Shown: positions 44,792-54,672 of the stretch, one piece after another
Layout of the letters: every line of letters starts with the position of its first letter
Position numbering within the stretch: position 1 is the first letter of the stretch
From: Endothia cerciana
Taxonomy: Eukaryota > Ascomycota > Sordariomycetes > Diaporthales > Cryphonectriaceae
Direction of reading: 5' to 3'
DNA: 64,000 bases
Assembly: GCA_026119935.1 (NCBI GenBank)
Contig: JALRMH010000065.1
Location: 62,001 to 126,000 of the forward strand
Translations under genes and position numbers: made by a program
The notes under the pieces: generated by a model
What the model was told of the DNA's origin: nothing
Database searches by the model: none
What the model saw: the letters and a program-made list of their open reading frames with translations, nothing else

Positions 44792-45586
44792 CTAGAACTC
44801 CATAGGCGGGTGGTTGTGAGGCGGAGAACCGTTGGGGTGGTACCGGACCTCAAAGATGTTGGTGCCCTGCCCCGTCTCGCCGAGGATAAAGCCGAACTCG
44901 CACCCGGTCTTCTTGCTGGTGCGCTTGCGGTAGGGCTTGCGCAGCTGGCCGCTCTTGGTGCGGATGAGCGTCTCGCCGTTCTCGTCCTGGATCTTGTACC
45001 TCGCCTCGCCACCCAGGGCACAGCGGATGGCGACGCGGACCCTCTCGCCGGGCTTCTGGGTGGAGCGGAGGGTGGCACACTTGTAGCCGTGCTCCTTGGC
45101 CCACAGGTTAATGTTGTCCAGCAGGCCCTCGAGCGGCTTCTTGGCGCCGAAGTTGGGGCGGAACTGCATGCCCAGGGGAGGGTAGGCCATGTCGGGTGGG
45201 TCGCGCTCCTCGTCCTCGTCGTCCTCGTCCTCGTCGGCCTCGGGCCCCTCCGGGTCGACGCTGTTGTCTATGGCCAGCTGCAGGCGCTCCTCGGTGAAGC
45301 TGACCTGGTTCTGGAGGTGCTGCTCGCGCTGGACCATGCGGTCGTTGAGCTCCTGCTGGCGGTTCATCATGAGCTGGGTGAGCTCGAGGAGCTTTGTGAC
45401 ATTGTCCTCGAGGCGCTGGAACCGACGGCCGTCGATCACGATCTGGCGGTCCGCGTTGGGGGGCCGGCCTGGACCGTGGTGATGGTGAGGCGTGGGCGAC
45501 TGCTGGACCCCCATGCCCTGCTGTAAGGCGGCGCTGGCCGTGCTAGCGACCTGCTGCTGGTGGAGCGCGGCAAGGCTTGGATCCAT
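44792..45586 (-). CDS. FAR1-like CCHH-domain protein with coiled coil
   Basis: A single-exon gene of 264 residues. The frame is open two codons upstream with a GTG, but the ATG at 45586 is the first. Residues 1-45 are Gln- and His-rich. Residues about 52-108 form a coiled coil (RLEDNVTKLLELTQLMMNRQQELNDRM...). An acidic block follows (115-130). The C-terminal domain (about 145-264) has GYKCATLRSTQ, RVRVAIRCALGG (Cys189), KRTSKKTGCEFGF (Cys229) and YHPNGSPPHNHPPMEF (His258, His260). This C...C...HxH order is that of FAR1/WRKY-GCM1-type DNA-binding domains, often found in MULE-related transposases. No transposase core is present, so this looks like a stand-alone host protein. Nuclear DNA binding is inference. 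Confidence 0.75.
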   Translation of the reverse strand: MDPSLAALHQQQVASTASAALQQGMGVQQSPTPHHHHGPGRPPNADRQIVIDGRRFQRLEDNVTKLLELTQLMMNRQQELNDRMVQREQHLQNQVSFTEERLQLAIDNSVDPEGPEADEDEDDEDEERDPPDMAYPPLGMQFRPNFGAKKPLEGLLDNINLWAKEHGYKCATLRSTQKPGERVRVAIRCALGGEARYKIQDENGETLIRTKSGQLRKPYRKRTSKKTGCEFGFILGETGQGTNIFEVRYHPNGSPPHNHPPMEF

Positions 45587-46541
45587 GGTCACGGGCGTAG
45601 AGAGATCTTGGGGGGGAGGGGGGGGGGGCAGAGGGTGGCGTAAACTCTAGAGAACGGTCAGGTGTTTGGGGTGGTGGGCTGTCCAAGGCGCTATCCTGAC
45701 AGGACGCTGACTTTGTTGACCCAGCTGGGACCCGACCCCCGGAAGCCTTGAATGGCCCTGGATGTGTATGGATTGATGAGGGAGAAGGGAGCGTGCTGCG
45801 GTCAGGGATGGGGAGCTAGACGCGTTCTCTGGGGTATTTTTGATGGGTGTTGCCCAGGGCCCGGCCGGTGGAGGGCAGCCCAGTTGAGCGGGCAATGGCC
45901 TGGGACAGCATGTCAGATAGGAAGCCGCGTCGCAGAGATGATTGATGACGACGACGACGACGATGATGATGTCTTCGTGGTGTTGTCTTACTGAGGTGGA
46001 CGGGACCAGTGGTGTCTTCTTTAGACCCTGTGAAATTGAAGGAGACGCGTCTTCTACGCGGGATTGGGGCGGTGCCCGAGGGTGCAAAAAGAAATCCCAG
46101 TGCGAGTAGCAGGTGTCGGTGCGGTGGGTTTCGGGAGGAGATCGGGCAATTGACGCACTGGGAGGAGGGTGTGAGGGTGAGGCAGAGATCAGTGAGGGGG
46201 TGAAGAAGGGTGAGGGGAGGAGGGTGGGTGTTGTTAGGCAAATTTCGCGGGGCTCGTTGATTTTGCAGGTTGCCTCGTGCACGAATTTGTGAACCCGCTT
46301 TTCCAGGTACGGTTAACGGTAGTGCTGTGGTTACTGCTATGCTATAGCTTGGGGGAGCTAGGGCCACCTTGGGGGGCACCTCCAGGGCGGTCACAGCTTC
46401 AGGGTCCGCCGCCGAGCGGCGAGAGCGCATCATATACACCGGGATATGGGCCTGTTGTTTGGTCGGTTCAGGTATCATATAGTAACAGTAGTAGAGACTT
46501 CCCCCACAAGCCCTGCCCTGCCCTGCCCTGCCCTGCCCTGC
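45587..46541. other. Intergenic region with GAC/GAT microsatellite
   Basis: Likely 5' region of the FAR1-like gene and 3' region of the coiled-coil gene. It contains a poly-G tract at about 45610-45628, a short GAC/GAT trinucleotide repeat at 45946-45971, and tandem CCCTG pentamers at about 46512-46542. Confidence 0.5.
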
Positions 46542-46542
46542 T
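46512..46542. repeat. CCCTG pentamer tandem repeat
   Basis: Five to six tandem CCCTG units abut the 3' end of the coiled-coil protein gene. CCCTG-rich words also occur near 3310 and 47985. Confidence 0.75.
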
Positions 46543-47603
46543 CAGACCTCAAAGATCTCCCCGATGCCCTCGCCCCCGCCCTGCCGCCCCTCGACCAGGT
46601 CCAGCCTCCACCCCTCCCAGTTCTTGAGGCCCCTCTTGACCTCCTTGATCCTCTCGATCCTGGCCCTGGCCGCGTCCTCCTGCGCCTTCCTGAAGGCCTC
46701 CTCGTCAAAGTCCTCGTCGTCGTCCAGGAAGCCATCGTCATCGTGCTCGTGCGCGTGCGCGTGCGCGTGCCCGTGACCCTGCTGGCCGCCGCCGGCACCC
46801 GTCAGGGCGTTGAGGCCGCTCGTGAAGAAGTCCCCAAACCCGCCCTGCTGCTGCCTCCTCTGGGCGCCGGGCGGCCCGGACCCTCCCAGGTCCACGTTGG
46901 TAAACTGCCCGCCGGCCTCGTCTATGCCGGGCTGCATGTCCTTCCTCCTCTCCTGCCATATGCCCCTCCTCAGGTCCGTGTTCTCCGCCTCGAGCTCCCT
47001 GATCCTCGTCTCCAGCCTCTGCCTCTCCTCGTCCTCCAGCTCGTCCAGGTGGTCGTTGTCCGTGCCGCCGCCGTCCTGCGCCTCCTTCTTGCTGAGCCGC
47101 AGCACCTCCGCCTCCGACTTCTGCAGCCGCTTCTTGAGGTCGACGTTCTCGTCCCTGGCCGCCGCGAGGTCCGACCCGAGACGCCTGATCTGCCCCTCGT
47201 CCTCCTTGTGCAGCATCTCCAGCGACACGACCTTCTTCTCCAGCGCGTCGGTCATCAGCTGCGCCTCGTCGCGCGCAGACTTGGCCTCGGCACACTCCCT
47301 GTCCAGCTCGGCGAGCCTGGCCTCGAGCGCGGCGGTGGAGTCTGACGTCGCCGTCTCTGCTGCGGAGGGGGCCGCCACCTCCTCATCGGCAGGTTCTGGT
47401 GCAGCGGCGGGCCCGGGCTCCTTTTCGGGCTCTGCGGGTGCCGGTGCCGGTGTATCGTCATCTGCGGTAGTGACGGGCGTTTCCTCCTTGGGCTCGTCCG
47501 TGGGTTCTGCCGCCGCGGCCTTTTCCTTCTTCGCCTTGGCCTCGGCGGCCTTCTTCTGGGCCTTCTTGCGGGCCGCTGCGAGACGCGCCTTGTCGTCGGC
47601 CAT
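46542..47603 (-). CDS. Coiled-coil 'M protein repeat'-type protein
   Basis: A single-exon gene of 353 residues with an ATG at 47603. The N-terminus (MADDKARLAAARKKAQKKAAEAKAKKEK) is a basic amphipathic helix. A Pro/Glu-rich linker follows (28-85), then a coiled coil at about 88-230 (ALEARLAELDRECAEAKSARDEAQ ... RLETRIRELEAENTDLRRG). A Gly-rich piece with FGDFFTSGLNALTG comes next, then a His-rich stretch (GHGHAHAHAHEHDDD, about 280-294) and a conserved-looking end (AFRKAQEDAARARIERIKEVKRGLKNWEGWRLDLVEGR). This end and layout resemble fungal proteins annotated as M protein repeat proteins, which may be Golgi coiled-coil proteins of the Bug1/GM130 kind; that link is a weak inference. Confidence 0.7.
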   Translation of the reverse strand: MADDKARLAAARKKAQKKAAEAKAKKEKAAAAEPTDEPKEETPVTTADDDTPAPAPAEPEKEPGPAAAPEPADEEVAAPSAAETATSDSTAALEARLAELDRECAEAKSARDEAQLMTDALEKKVVSLEMLHKEDEGQIRRLGSDLAAARDENVDLKKRLQKSEAEVLRLSKKEAQDGGGTDNDHLDELEDEERQRLETRIRELEAENTDLRRGIWQERRKDMQPGIDEAGGQFTNVDLGGSGPPGAQRRQQQGGFGDFFTSGLNALTGAGGGQQGHGHAHAHAHEHDDDGFLDDDEDFDEEAFRKAQEDAARARIERIKEVKRGLKNWEGWRLDLVEGRQGGGEGIGEIFEV

Positions 47604-48321
47604 TGTCTGCCTCGCCTCGGATCAGGTGTCGGTCGTCGGTGGGCCCCCTACGTATGACGATGCTGCTGCTTGGACAGCTTCCCGCTGATTTCGAGGCTAT
47701 CTGACCGACGTGTAGATGTGTAAGTCGGCTTCTGGAGGTAATGGGCGTCGGGCTGCCCCGAGCGTGGTGGTAAGATCGGATGCGTGCGTTGTGTGGTTGA
47801 GACTGAAGGGAGGGGAGGGCTCAGTTGCGGCAAGGTGTCCGTTCAGGGAAAGCATTCCCACGCAACAATTAGTACATTAGTAGCTACATACCATAAGTAA
47901 GTAACATGCCCCACAACGAACAGGACACATCCAATGGAGGAACCCACCCCCACCCCCCCCCTAAACAACCCCCCTGCCACACGCTGCCCTGCCCTGCCCT
48001 TGGCCTTGCGCCCCGGGAAACCCCCAGCCAGCGGCTAGATGCGGCCCGCCCTCTAGGCAGAGCTGCAAGATTCAGCTAACTGCCTTGTACCGTAGTACTA
48101 TGGTACCATGGTGACCTCGGAGGGATGCATGTACCGTACATCACCAGTGAGATACGTACCCTCCCCCTCCCCCTCCTCAGCAGAGGGAGATCTCCCTCAG
48201 AACAGCCCTCTCCTTCTTTCGGCCCCCCCCCCCTTAATTTATTTTCTTTCAGATTCGAGTCAATTGGCACTAGTCAGTGACACCCCGTCTGCAGATACTA
48301 TGACATCCTAGAGAGAGAGAA

Positions 48322-48374
<53 letters not shown>

Positions 48375-48774
48375 AGGGTGGCCCAATCTGCTGATATCGC
48401 AACCGGCAAAGGACTTCTGCTGGCGTCACTCGGGCCCCCCCCAGGAGTCGACCCCGCCCGGGCTATACCTGGTACTGTACTTTGTACCCTTTGTACCCCA
48501 TAGAAGAGAGGGGTGCGAGTACATAGTTGTTGCACAAAGAGGGAGCAACCGAACAAACAACAACTACCTCTCCCTTTGCCTCGCCGCCGCCCGCCGATCA
48601 GGATCACCACGGAGTTTCCTCACCACATCAGATCAGCCTTGCTCGGGAACCAGACCGATTCGATCCCCCCCCCCCCCCACTTTCCTTACTGCCCAGCCTG
48701 GTCGAAGGGAAGGGAAGAGAGGATATCCACTCCCCCCCCCCCCTTCCCTGTGCGTCCGTCCGTCCGTCCTCAGG
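47604..48774. other. Divergent intergenic region with GA microsatellite and poly-C tracts
   Basis: Promoter region for the coiled-coil gene (minus) and the gene at 48775 (plus). It holds C-runs near 47950, 48224, 48667 and 48733, and a long GA-rich microsatellite (listed separately). No gene is seen. Confidence 0.5.
48312..48371. repeat. (GA)n purine microsatellite
   Basis: About 60 bases of nearly pure GA repeats with a few A insertions, upstream of the gene at 48775. Such tracts can bind GAGA-type factors or form triplex DNA, but nothing here proves it. Confidence 0.85.
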
Positions 48775-49623
48775 ATGGCGAGCCTCCCCTCGCAGCATCC
48801 CCACCTCGCCCTGCACCTTTCCGACCGCGCCCTCACGCCCATCATCTCCTCCTCGGCCTCCTCGCTCTCCAGGCCACAGCCGCAGTCGCCGTCGTCAAGG
48901 AGACCACCGGCTGCCTTCTCCACCTCCCCGCCGTCCTCCTCCTCGGGGTCGACAATCTCCACCCCGGATGATGATGACGGCGACGACAACTCTTCCTCCT
49001 CCCCCTCCGGGGAGCTCGACCCCCAGTCCCTCCAGTCCCTCTCGCTCGCCCACCTGACGACGACCGCCCTCGCCTCCTACGACACGGCGAAGCGCCTCGG
49101 CCGCGGCGCGCCCCTGAGGACCATGGTCGAGTACGCCAGCCCCGGCCCCGCCGTGCTGCACGGCTACCTGTGCCCCATGTCCCTCTCGCTCGGCGTGCCG
49201 GGCCGGCCGAGAAGGAGGAGGGCCAGCGAGGGGAGCATGATCACCACCGCCGGCGGCCTGGCGGGCCCGGGGCCGGGGCCGGGGCCGGAGGGGGTGGCCC
49301 ACGGTGGTGGTGGTGGTGGTGATGACGAGGAGGAGGAGGGCGGCGAGGAGGCGCCCAAGGGCAAGGGCAGGCAGGCTGCCGGCGGCGGGGCGAAGACGGA
49401 GATAGGACCGGAGGGGCACCCCCCGCAGATACACCTGGACCTGGAGGAGGATGTGGTGAAGGATGACGGGGACGGCCCCAACGCGCCGCCCATGCTGATT
49501 ACTACCGTCGTCGCCCCCGGTGCAGAAGACATACGGGATGCGAGGAGGGCGGCCGGGAGGTTAGAGAGGATAGCGAGGGTCTTTCAGACCGGTTGGGCCG
49601 CCGAGGGCGGTGATGCGACATGA
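48775..49623 (+). CDS. Hypothetical protein, Ser/Pro- and Gly/Glu-rich
   Basis: A single-exon frame of 282 residues with high GC. I do not recognise the family. The most structured part is at about 80-145 (DPQSLQSLSLAHLTTTALASYDTAKRLGRGAPLRTMVEYASPGPAVLHGYL). The N-terminal 80 residues are Ser/Pro-rich with an acidic patch (DDDDGDDN), and the centre is Gly- and Glu-rich and disordered. The C-terminus (AEDIRDARRAAGRLERIARVFQTGWAAE) is a predicted amphipathic helix. Two ordered pieces separated by a low-complexity linker suggest a real gene rather than chance. No signal peptide or membrane segment is seen. Confidence 0.65.
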   Translation: MASLPSQHPHLALHLSDRALTPIISSSASSLSRPQPQSPSSRRPPAAFSTSPPSSSSGSTISTPDDDDGDDNSSSSPSGELDPQSLQSLSLAHLTTTALASYDTAKRLGRGAPLRTMVEYASPGPAVLHGYLCPMSLSLGVPGRPRRRRASEGSMITTAGGLAGPGPGPGPEGVAHGGGGGGDDEEEEGGEEAPKGKGRQAAGGGAKTEIGPEGHPPQIHLDLEEDVVKDDGDGPNAPPMLITTVVAPGAEDIRDARRAAGRLERIARVFQTGWAAEGGDAT

Positions 49624-50097
49624 TCATCTGACGTACCGGAGTACGTCTGAATGCCTGGTATGCACGAGTGAGTGAGGCCGCGAGCATACGGCCCGACGAA
49701 AATTGAATCTGGGAGGAAGGGGGAAAGGGGCTGTTCATTAAAACCAAAAGGCGTTCGGAGGGCGGTTGGGGCTGGCGACAATGTGGTCCAGGGCGCGGCT
49801 TCTAAATCCCTGTCAATAGTCGGCCTCGTAGGGCGACGATGTGTACGTGGATCCTAATATAATCCAGCGGACAAAGTAGCCGCATCGTCACGACAAGTCT
49901 AGTGAGTATGTTTTGAAGTTCCTGCTGGCACGTCACAACCTAGCAACACAGAGTACACAAAGACCATATGGAACATGTACAGTCGGTTGTGGTGTACAGC
50001 AACCAGGGTAAAACATCGGAGAGACTTGTAATCTATCTTGATTGATTCCGTTCGCGTCCACTTCTTTTCATTCCCTCATCCCCGCCTCGCACCTTCT
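49624..50097. other. Intergenic region between convergent genes
   Basis: Probable 3' UTRs of the gene at 48775 and transketolase. No gene or notable structure is seen. Confidence 0.5.
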
Positions 50098-52628
50098 CTA
50101 GATGAGCTGCTGGAAAGCCCGGTTGATGGGCGACCGGATGTTGGGCACGTCCTTCCAGAAGTCGACGGTAGCCTGGGCGCGCTTGGCAACGCCCTCGGGG
50201 GTGAACTCGAACTTCTTGTAGACGTCCTTGTAGGCGCCTGAGGCACCGAACCGGTTCAGACCGAACTGCTCGTGCGTGTAACGCTCCCAGCCCATGGTGC
50301 TCATGACCTCAACGGACAGTGATGGGATGCCGTCGGGCAGGACGGACAGGCGGTAGTCCTTGGACTGCGCGTCGAACACCTCGAAGCAAGGAATAGACAC
50401 GACACGGGCCTTGACACCCTTCTTCTCCAGCTCCTTGACGGCGTCGATGCAGATGCACACCTCGGACCCGGTGGACACCAGCGTGATGTCGGCCCCCTGG
50501 ACCTCGTGCAGGACGTAGCCTCCCTTGATGGCCCGCTCGAGGGTGGAGCTCTCGAGCTGGGGAAGGTTCTGCCGGGACAGGGCGAGGATGCTGGGGGTGT
50601 GCTTGGAGGTCAGGGCGACGTAGTAGGCGGCGCTCGTCTCGTTGCCGTCGGCAGGACGCCACACCATGCAGTTGGGGAGAGCGCGGAAGTGGGCCAGGGT
50701 CTCGATAGGCTGGTGGGTAGGACCGTCCTCGCCAAGGCCGATGGAGTCGTGGGTGGCGACCCAGAGAACGCGGACCCGGGACAGGGCGGACAGGCGGACG
50801 GCGCCAGCAGCGTAGGAGACGAAGTTCAGGAAGGTACCACCGTAGGGCAGGATGGTGCCGTAGGCGGCCAGGCCGTTGAGGATGGCACCCATACCGTGCT
50901 CACGGACGCCGTAGCGGACGTAGCGTCCGGTGTAGTCGCCCAGGCCGGTGGCCGGGGGCTGGAAGTCAACAGCATCCTTCCACCTGGTCAGGTTGGACCC
51001 GGTCAGGTCGGCGGAGCCGCCAAACAGCTCCGGGATGGCCTGGTGGATCTTCTGGAGGACGGTCTCGGACAGCTTCCGGGAGGCGACGGCGGGATCGCTG
51101 GGGGTGTAGACGGGCAGGCTCTTCTGCCAGCCCTCGGGCAGGTCACCCTTCTGGCGGCGGACCAGGTCGTCGTGCTCAGCCTTGTACTTCTCGCCGTAGC
51201 TGGCAAACAGCTTCTCCCACTCCTGCTCGGCGGCGGCGCCAGCAGCGGAGGCCTTGCCGCACCGCTCGTACACCTCCTGGGGGACGGCGAAGCTCTCGTC
51301 GGGGTTGAAGCCCCACTTCTCCTTGAGCTGCCTGATATCGTCGGCCTTGAGGGCGGAGCCGTGGACGCTGTGGGTGCCCTGCTGCTTGGAACCGAAACCG
51401 ATGGTCGTGTTCAGCTTGATGATGGTGGGCTTGTCCTTCACGGACTGGGCCTCCTTGATGGCGGCCTCGATGCCGGCGAGGTCGCTGTCGCCATCGGCGA
51501 CGGTGAGGACATGCCAGCCATAGGACTCGTAACGCTTCACGACGTCCTCGGTGAAGGCCTGGTTGGTATCACCGTCGATGGAGATGTGGTTGTCGTCGTA
51601 GATGGCGATCAGGTTGCCGAGCTGCAGGTGGCCGGCCAGGGAGCAGGCCTCGGAGGAGACACCCTCCATCAGGCAGCCGTCGCCAAGGAAGCAGTATGTG
51701 TAGTTGTTGACCAGCTCAAACCCGGGCTTGTTGAAGACAGCGCCGGTGTGGGCCTGGGCCATGGCGAGACCGACGGCATTGCTGATACCCTGGCCGAGAG
51801 GGCCGGTGGTAACCTCGATACCGGGGGTGTCGTGGGCCTCGGGGTGGCCTGGGGTGATGCTGTCGACGCTCTGGGACCGCACGTCAGCGGTCAGAGAGGT
51901 TCCTGCTATCAGACGGACGCGAGGGTGCTGTGGGAAAAACTTACACGGAAGGCCTTGAGGTCGTCGATGGACAGGGCGTATCCGTAGAGGTGGAGCAGGG
52001 CATACTGGAGCATGCATCCGTGGCCGTTGCTGTGGTGGGATCGAGGGGTTAGAGGGCACGCCATGTTGACACACCGGGGCCGGTAGCGGAGGGGACCGAA
52101 CTTACGAGAGGACAAAGCGATCACGGTTCAACCACTTGGGGTTCTTTGGGTTGAACCTCATGAACTTGTTGAAGAGAACGTGGGCAATGGGTGCCAAGCC
52201 CCTACCATGCGGGATCCTGTCAGTGGCTGCTGTCTCTCTCCCCGACTCGTCTTTACTGCGACTTTTTCTTCTTCTTTCTCTCTCTCCCTCTCTCACACAC
52301 CCCGCGCCGTCAAAACCTCAGGAGCAAGAGTAGATGTTGATCAACGTACATAGGGGCACCAGGGTGACCGGAGTTGGCATGGGCGGTCGCATCGGCCTAG
52401 AGAACACATTCTTGGTGAGCAATTGATCAATTTGAGCTTGTCATTGGTGGGTGGTTATTTTTTTTGGTGTGTTTTTTTTCTTTTTTCTTTTTTCTTTTCC
52501 TTTTGCTGGGAGAGAGCCAAGGTGGTGATGGGGCCTCCTGAAACACCCAGGTCCGTCTGGTGATGGAGGGGCTGGGCTACAGTATAGATAGCATGTGTGG
52601 CCCGACCACGGCAGCTGTGTCTGCCAGG

Positions 52629-52659
<31 letters not shown>

Positions 52660-52768
52660 GGGGTAGTAAAAGGGAAAGAGAGGACCAGGTAACAGTGGAT
52701 GGGGGGCTACTCACGGCCAGCACCCGGATCGTGTTGATGGTAAGCTCGTCGGTCTTGTCGTAACCCAT
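50098..52768 (-). CDS. TKL1: Transketolase
   Basis: Exons 52768-52715, 52396-52350, 52201-52106, 52029-51945 and 51870-50098 join in phase to 684 residues, the normal length. The enzyme transfers two-carbon units in the non-oxidative pentose phosphate pathway, using thiamine diphosphate in the cytosol. Visible motifs are MGYDKTDELTINTIRVLA at the start, ADATAHANSGHPGAPMG (about 19-35), TGPLGQGISNAVG, the cofactor motif beginning GDG (157-159) and ending with the NHISIDG stretch, DSIGLGEDGPTHQPIETLAHFRALPN (transketolase signature) and the C-terminal DRFGASG-like stretch (NRFGASGAYKDVY). The four early introns are typical. Introns 1-2 contain T-rich and CT-repeat tracts. Confidence 0.95.
52628..52655. 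repeat. (CT)n microsatellite within transketolase intron 1
   Basis: About twelve CT units in the first transketolase intron; on the coding strand this reads GA. Confidence 0.8.
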
Positions 52769-54391
52769 CTTGACTTTGAGAGTATCGGCTCTTGGACTTG
52801 GGTCAAAATTAGGGGCGGGGGGGGGGGTGTTGGGATGGAGATGGCGGGTTGAAGATCGGGGGGGGAGGTTAGAAAGAAGAAGACGGGGTCGGCGCAGGAG
52901 AAAACGGTTGAGTTTGCCGCCGGAAGGCGGGCTATATTTCTGGGAGGGGTTCTGGCGGGCCCCAGCTTCGTCATACCCCTGCCGCTGCTGCCCCAGCCTG
53001 GGTTGTTGCTATGCGACTCACCCTCTCTGTCATTCTGTTCGAACCCTCGCTGGAATTCGCCGCCACCTGCTCGACCTGTCAAGTTTGGGGGGACCCCACG
53101 ACCCCACCCGCGGTGGAGGAGGACGGGCACCGCTCAAAACTTTTTTTCTCTCATGTCGCCGCGCGGATTGCTCGGGACCGACGTCATATCCTATTCCACA
53201 TACCTCGTCAGAGGCATTACCGTTTAGTACTGTAACTGTGCGGTACGTGTTTATGTGCTCTCTGACACCGTACGCGGGGTGGGGATGCTCTCGTTCATCG
53301 GTTCTGATCATGATCATGTTCCAACTCCACGGAATAGATATACGCCCGGTAACCCCAAACATCACAGAATAGTCTCGCCCACTCCAGCGCCCACCACCCG
53401 GGTATCGCGGGCATGGCGGGGCGTAATGGCAACCATAACGCTCGTTCAGGCATCCGGGTGCTGGATTCCAAACTACAGGGCGTTCAACCCCTCCCACCCC
53501 CCCCAAAAAAAAAGGCTCAGGTCCTCCGTGCGGATGATCAATTCAGGCAAGCCGGTCTGTCAGCCCGTGTTCCTAACATCTGATGAACTTCGCCGCCACG
53601 AGGCGTGATACTGCTCTGTTATCTCTCCCGAGACCGGGTGCTCTCACCCCCACCAAGACAGCCCCTGTCTCGAGATCCGACCGGCCCTTTGACATGCATG
53701 TGGCTAGCTCACTACGGCGGGCTGGGTGGCTTGAGGGCCGCTGGTGACTGGTCAAACCCACCCCCCCCCCCCTCTCTCTCTCCTCTGGTCGTCGAACCTT
53801 GCTGCGTGGTGTCTGTCCCCCGTTCGCGCGACGTCCCAGCCAGGTTGGGACTCGACCTGACCTCGACATCCCGCCACGTCCCCTATCCCCTATCCGCCGG
53901 CTAGCCCCCTCGCCTACGGGGTAAATTCAGCCCGCCGCCACTCCCAGACTACGAGAGGGTCTCCAGGGTCGAGGACGGACCGGCGGAATGACTTTCGATG
54001 CCCTGCTTCAGGAGGTATCTTGGCTCCTCCCAGATGCTGATGCTAACTACAAAGTTTGCGCCTTCATCCCGTGTTCTAGCATCTTTGCTCGGGGCGAATG
54101 TTTTCATCTCGTCGCGCCCGGATCCAGAAGTAGGGCCGACCTTGTCGTAAGACACATTCTAGGAGGGACGGCATGTGCACGTGGGTCGAACGATAGATGG
54201 TGCGTGCGTATGGTATAGCAATTATATAATGCTCTTTCTAAAGACGGAACTAATCCGCACCTAAATCTGGCAAACACAGACACCGCCAGCGAATGCACGT
54301 CTGTGTCATCACAGGGTTGCCCCCCAGGCTTCAACTCCGGTAACATCCCTTTCGTCTATCCAATGAACCTGAGAAAGAAATACACGGTGGG

Positions 54392-54423
<32 letters not shown>

Positions 54424-54672
54424 ATATGGTCCTGAGTGGGAAATAAACAGTCTTCGATCCTCCGGGTATAGGTCCTGAACGCCAATAATGCTCCCTATAC
54501 ACCGTACGATATGACCAAATGTAGAATCGCTCTCCCCGCCCCTCCATCCGCAAAGAAAAGAAAAGAAAAGGAAAAAAATCAAATAGAAATGATCAAACGG
54601 GTCGGCAGATGTGTGAGCCTGAAAAGCCCAAGCAAGCGTGGCATCGAGAAGACGAGGCCGACACGAGCACGC
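52769..54672. other. Intergenic region, transketolase promoter side
   Basis: The part next to 52769 is the transketolase 5' region and has G-runs near 52815 and 52860. A poly-C tract lies at about 53760-53772 and a TA microsatellite at about 54392-54422. I see no gene in these 1.9 kb. Confidence 0.5.
54392..54422. repeat. (TA)n microsatellite
   Basis: About fifteen TA units downstream of the C2H2 gene. Confidence 0.85.

Noticed and set aside
44651..45526. 291-codon frame on the plus strand rich in Ala, Leu, Val
   Set aside because: Antisense shadow of the FAR1-like gene.
46446..47345. Long Leu/Pro/Val-rich frames on the plus strand
   Set aside because: Antisense shadow of the coiled-coil protein gene.
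50506..51987. A 493-codon open frame on the plus strand
   Set aside because: It is the antisense of the transketolase gene; GC-rich codon third positions keep the opposite strand open. The protein has no family motif.
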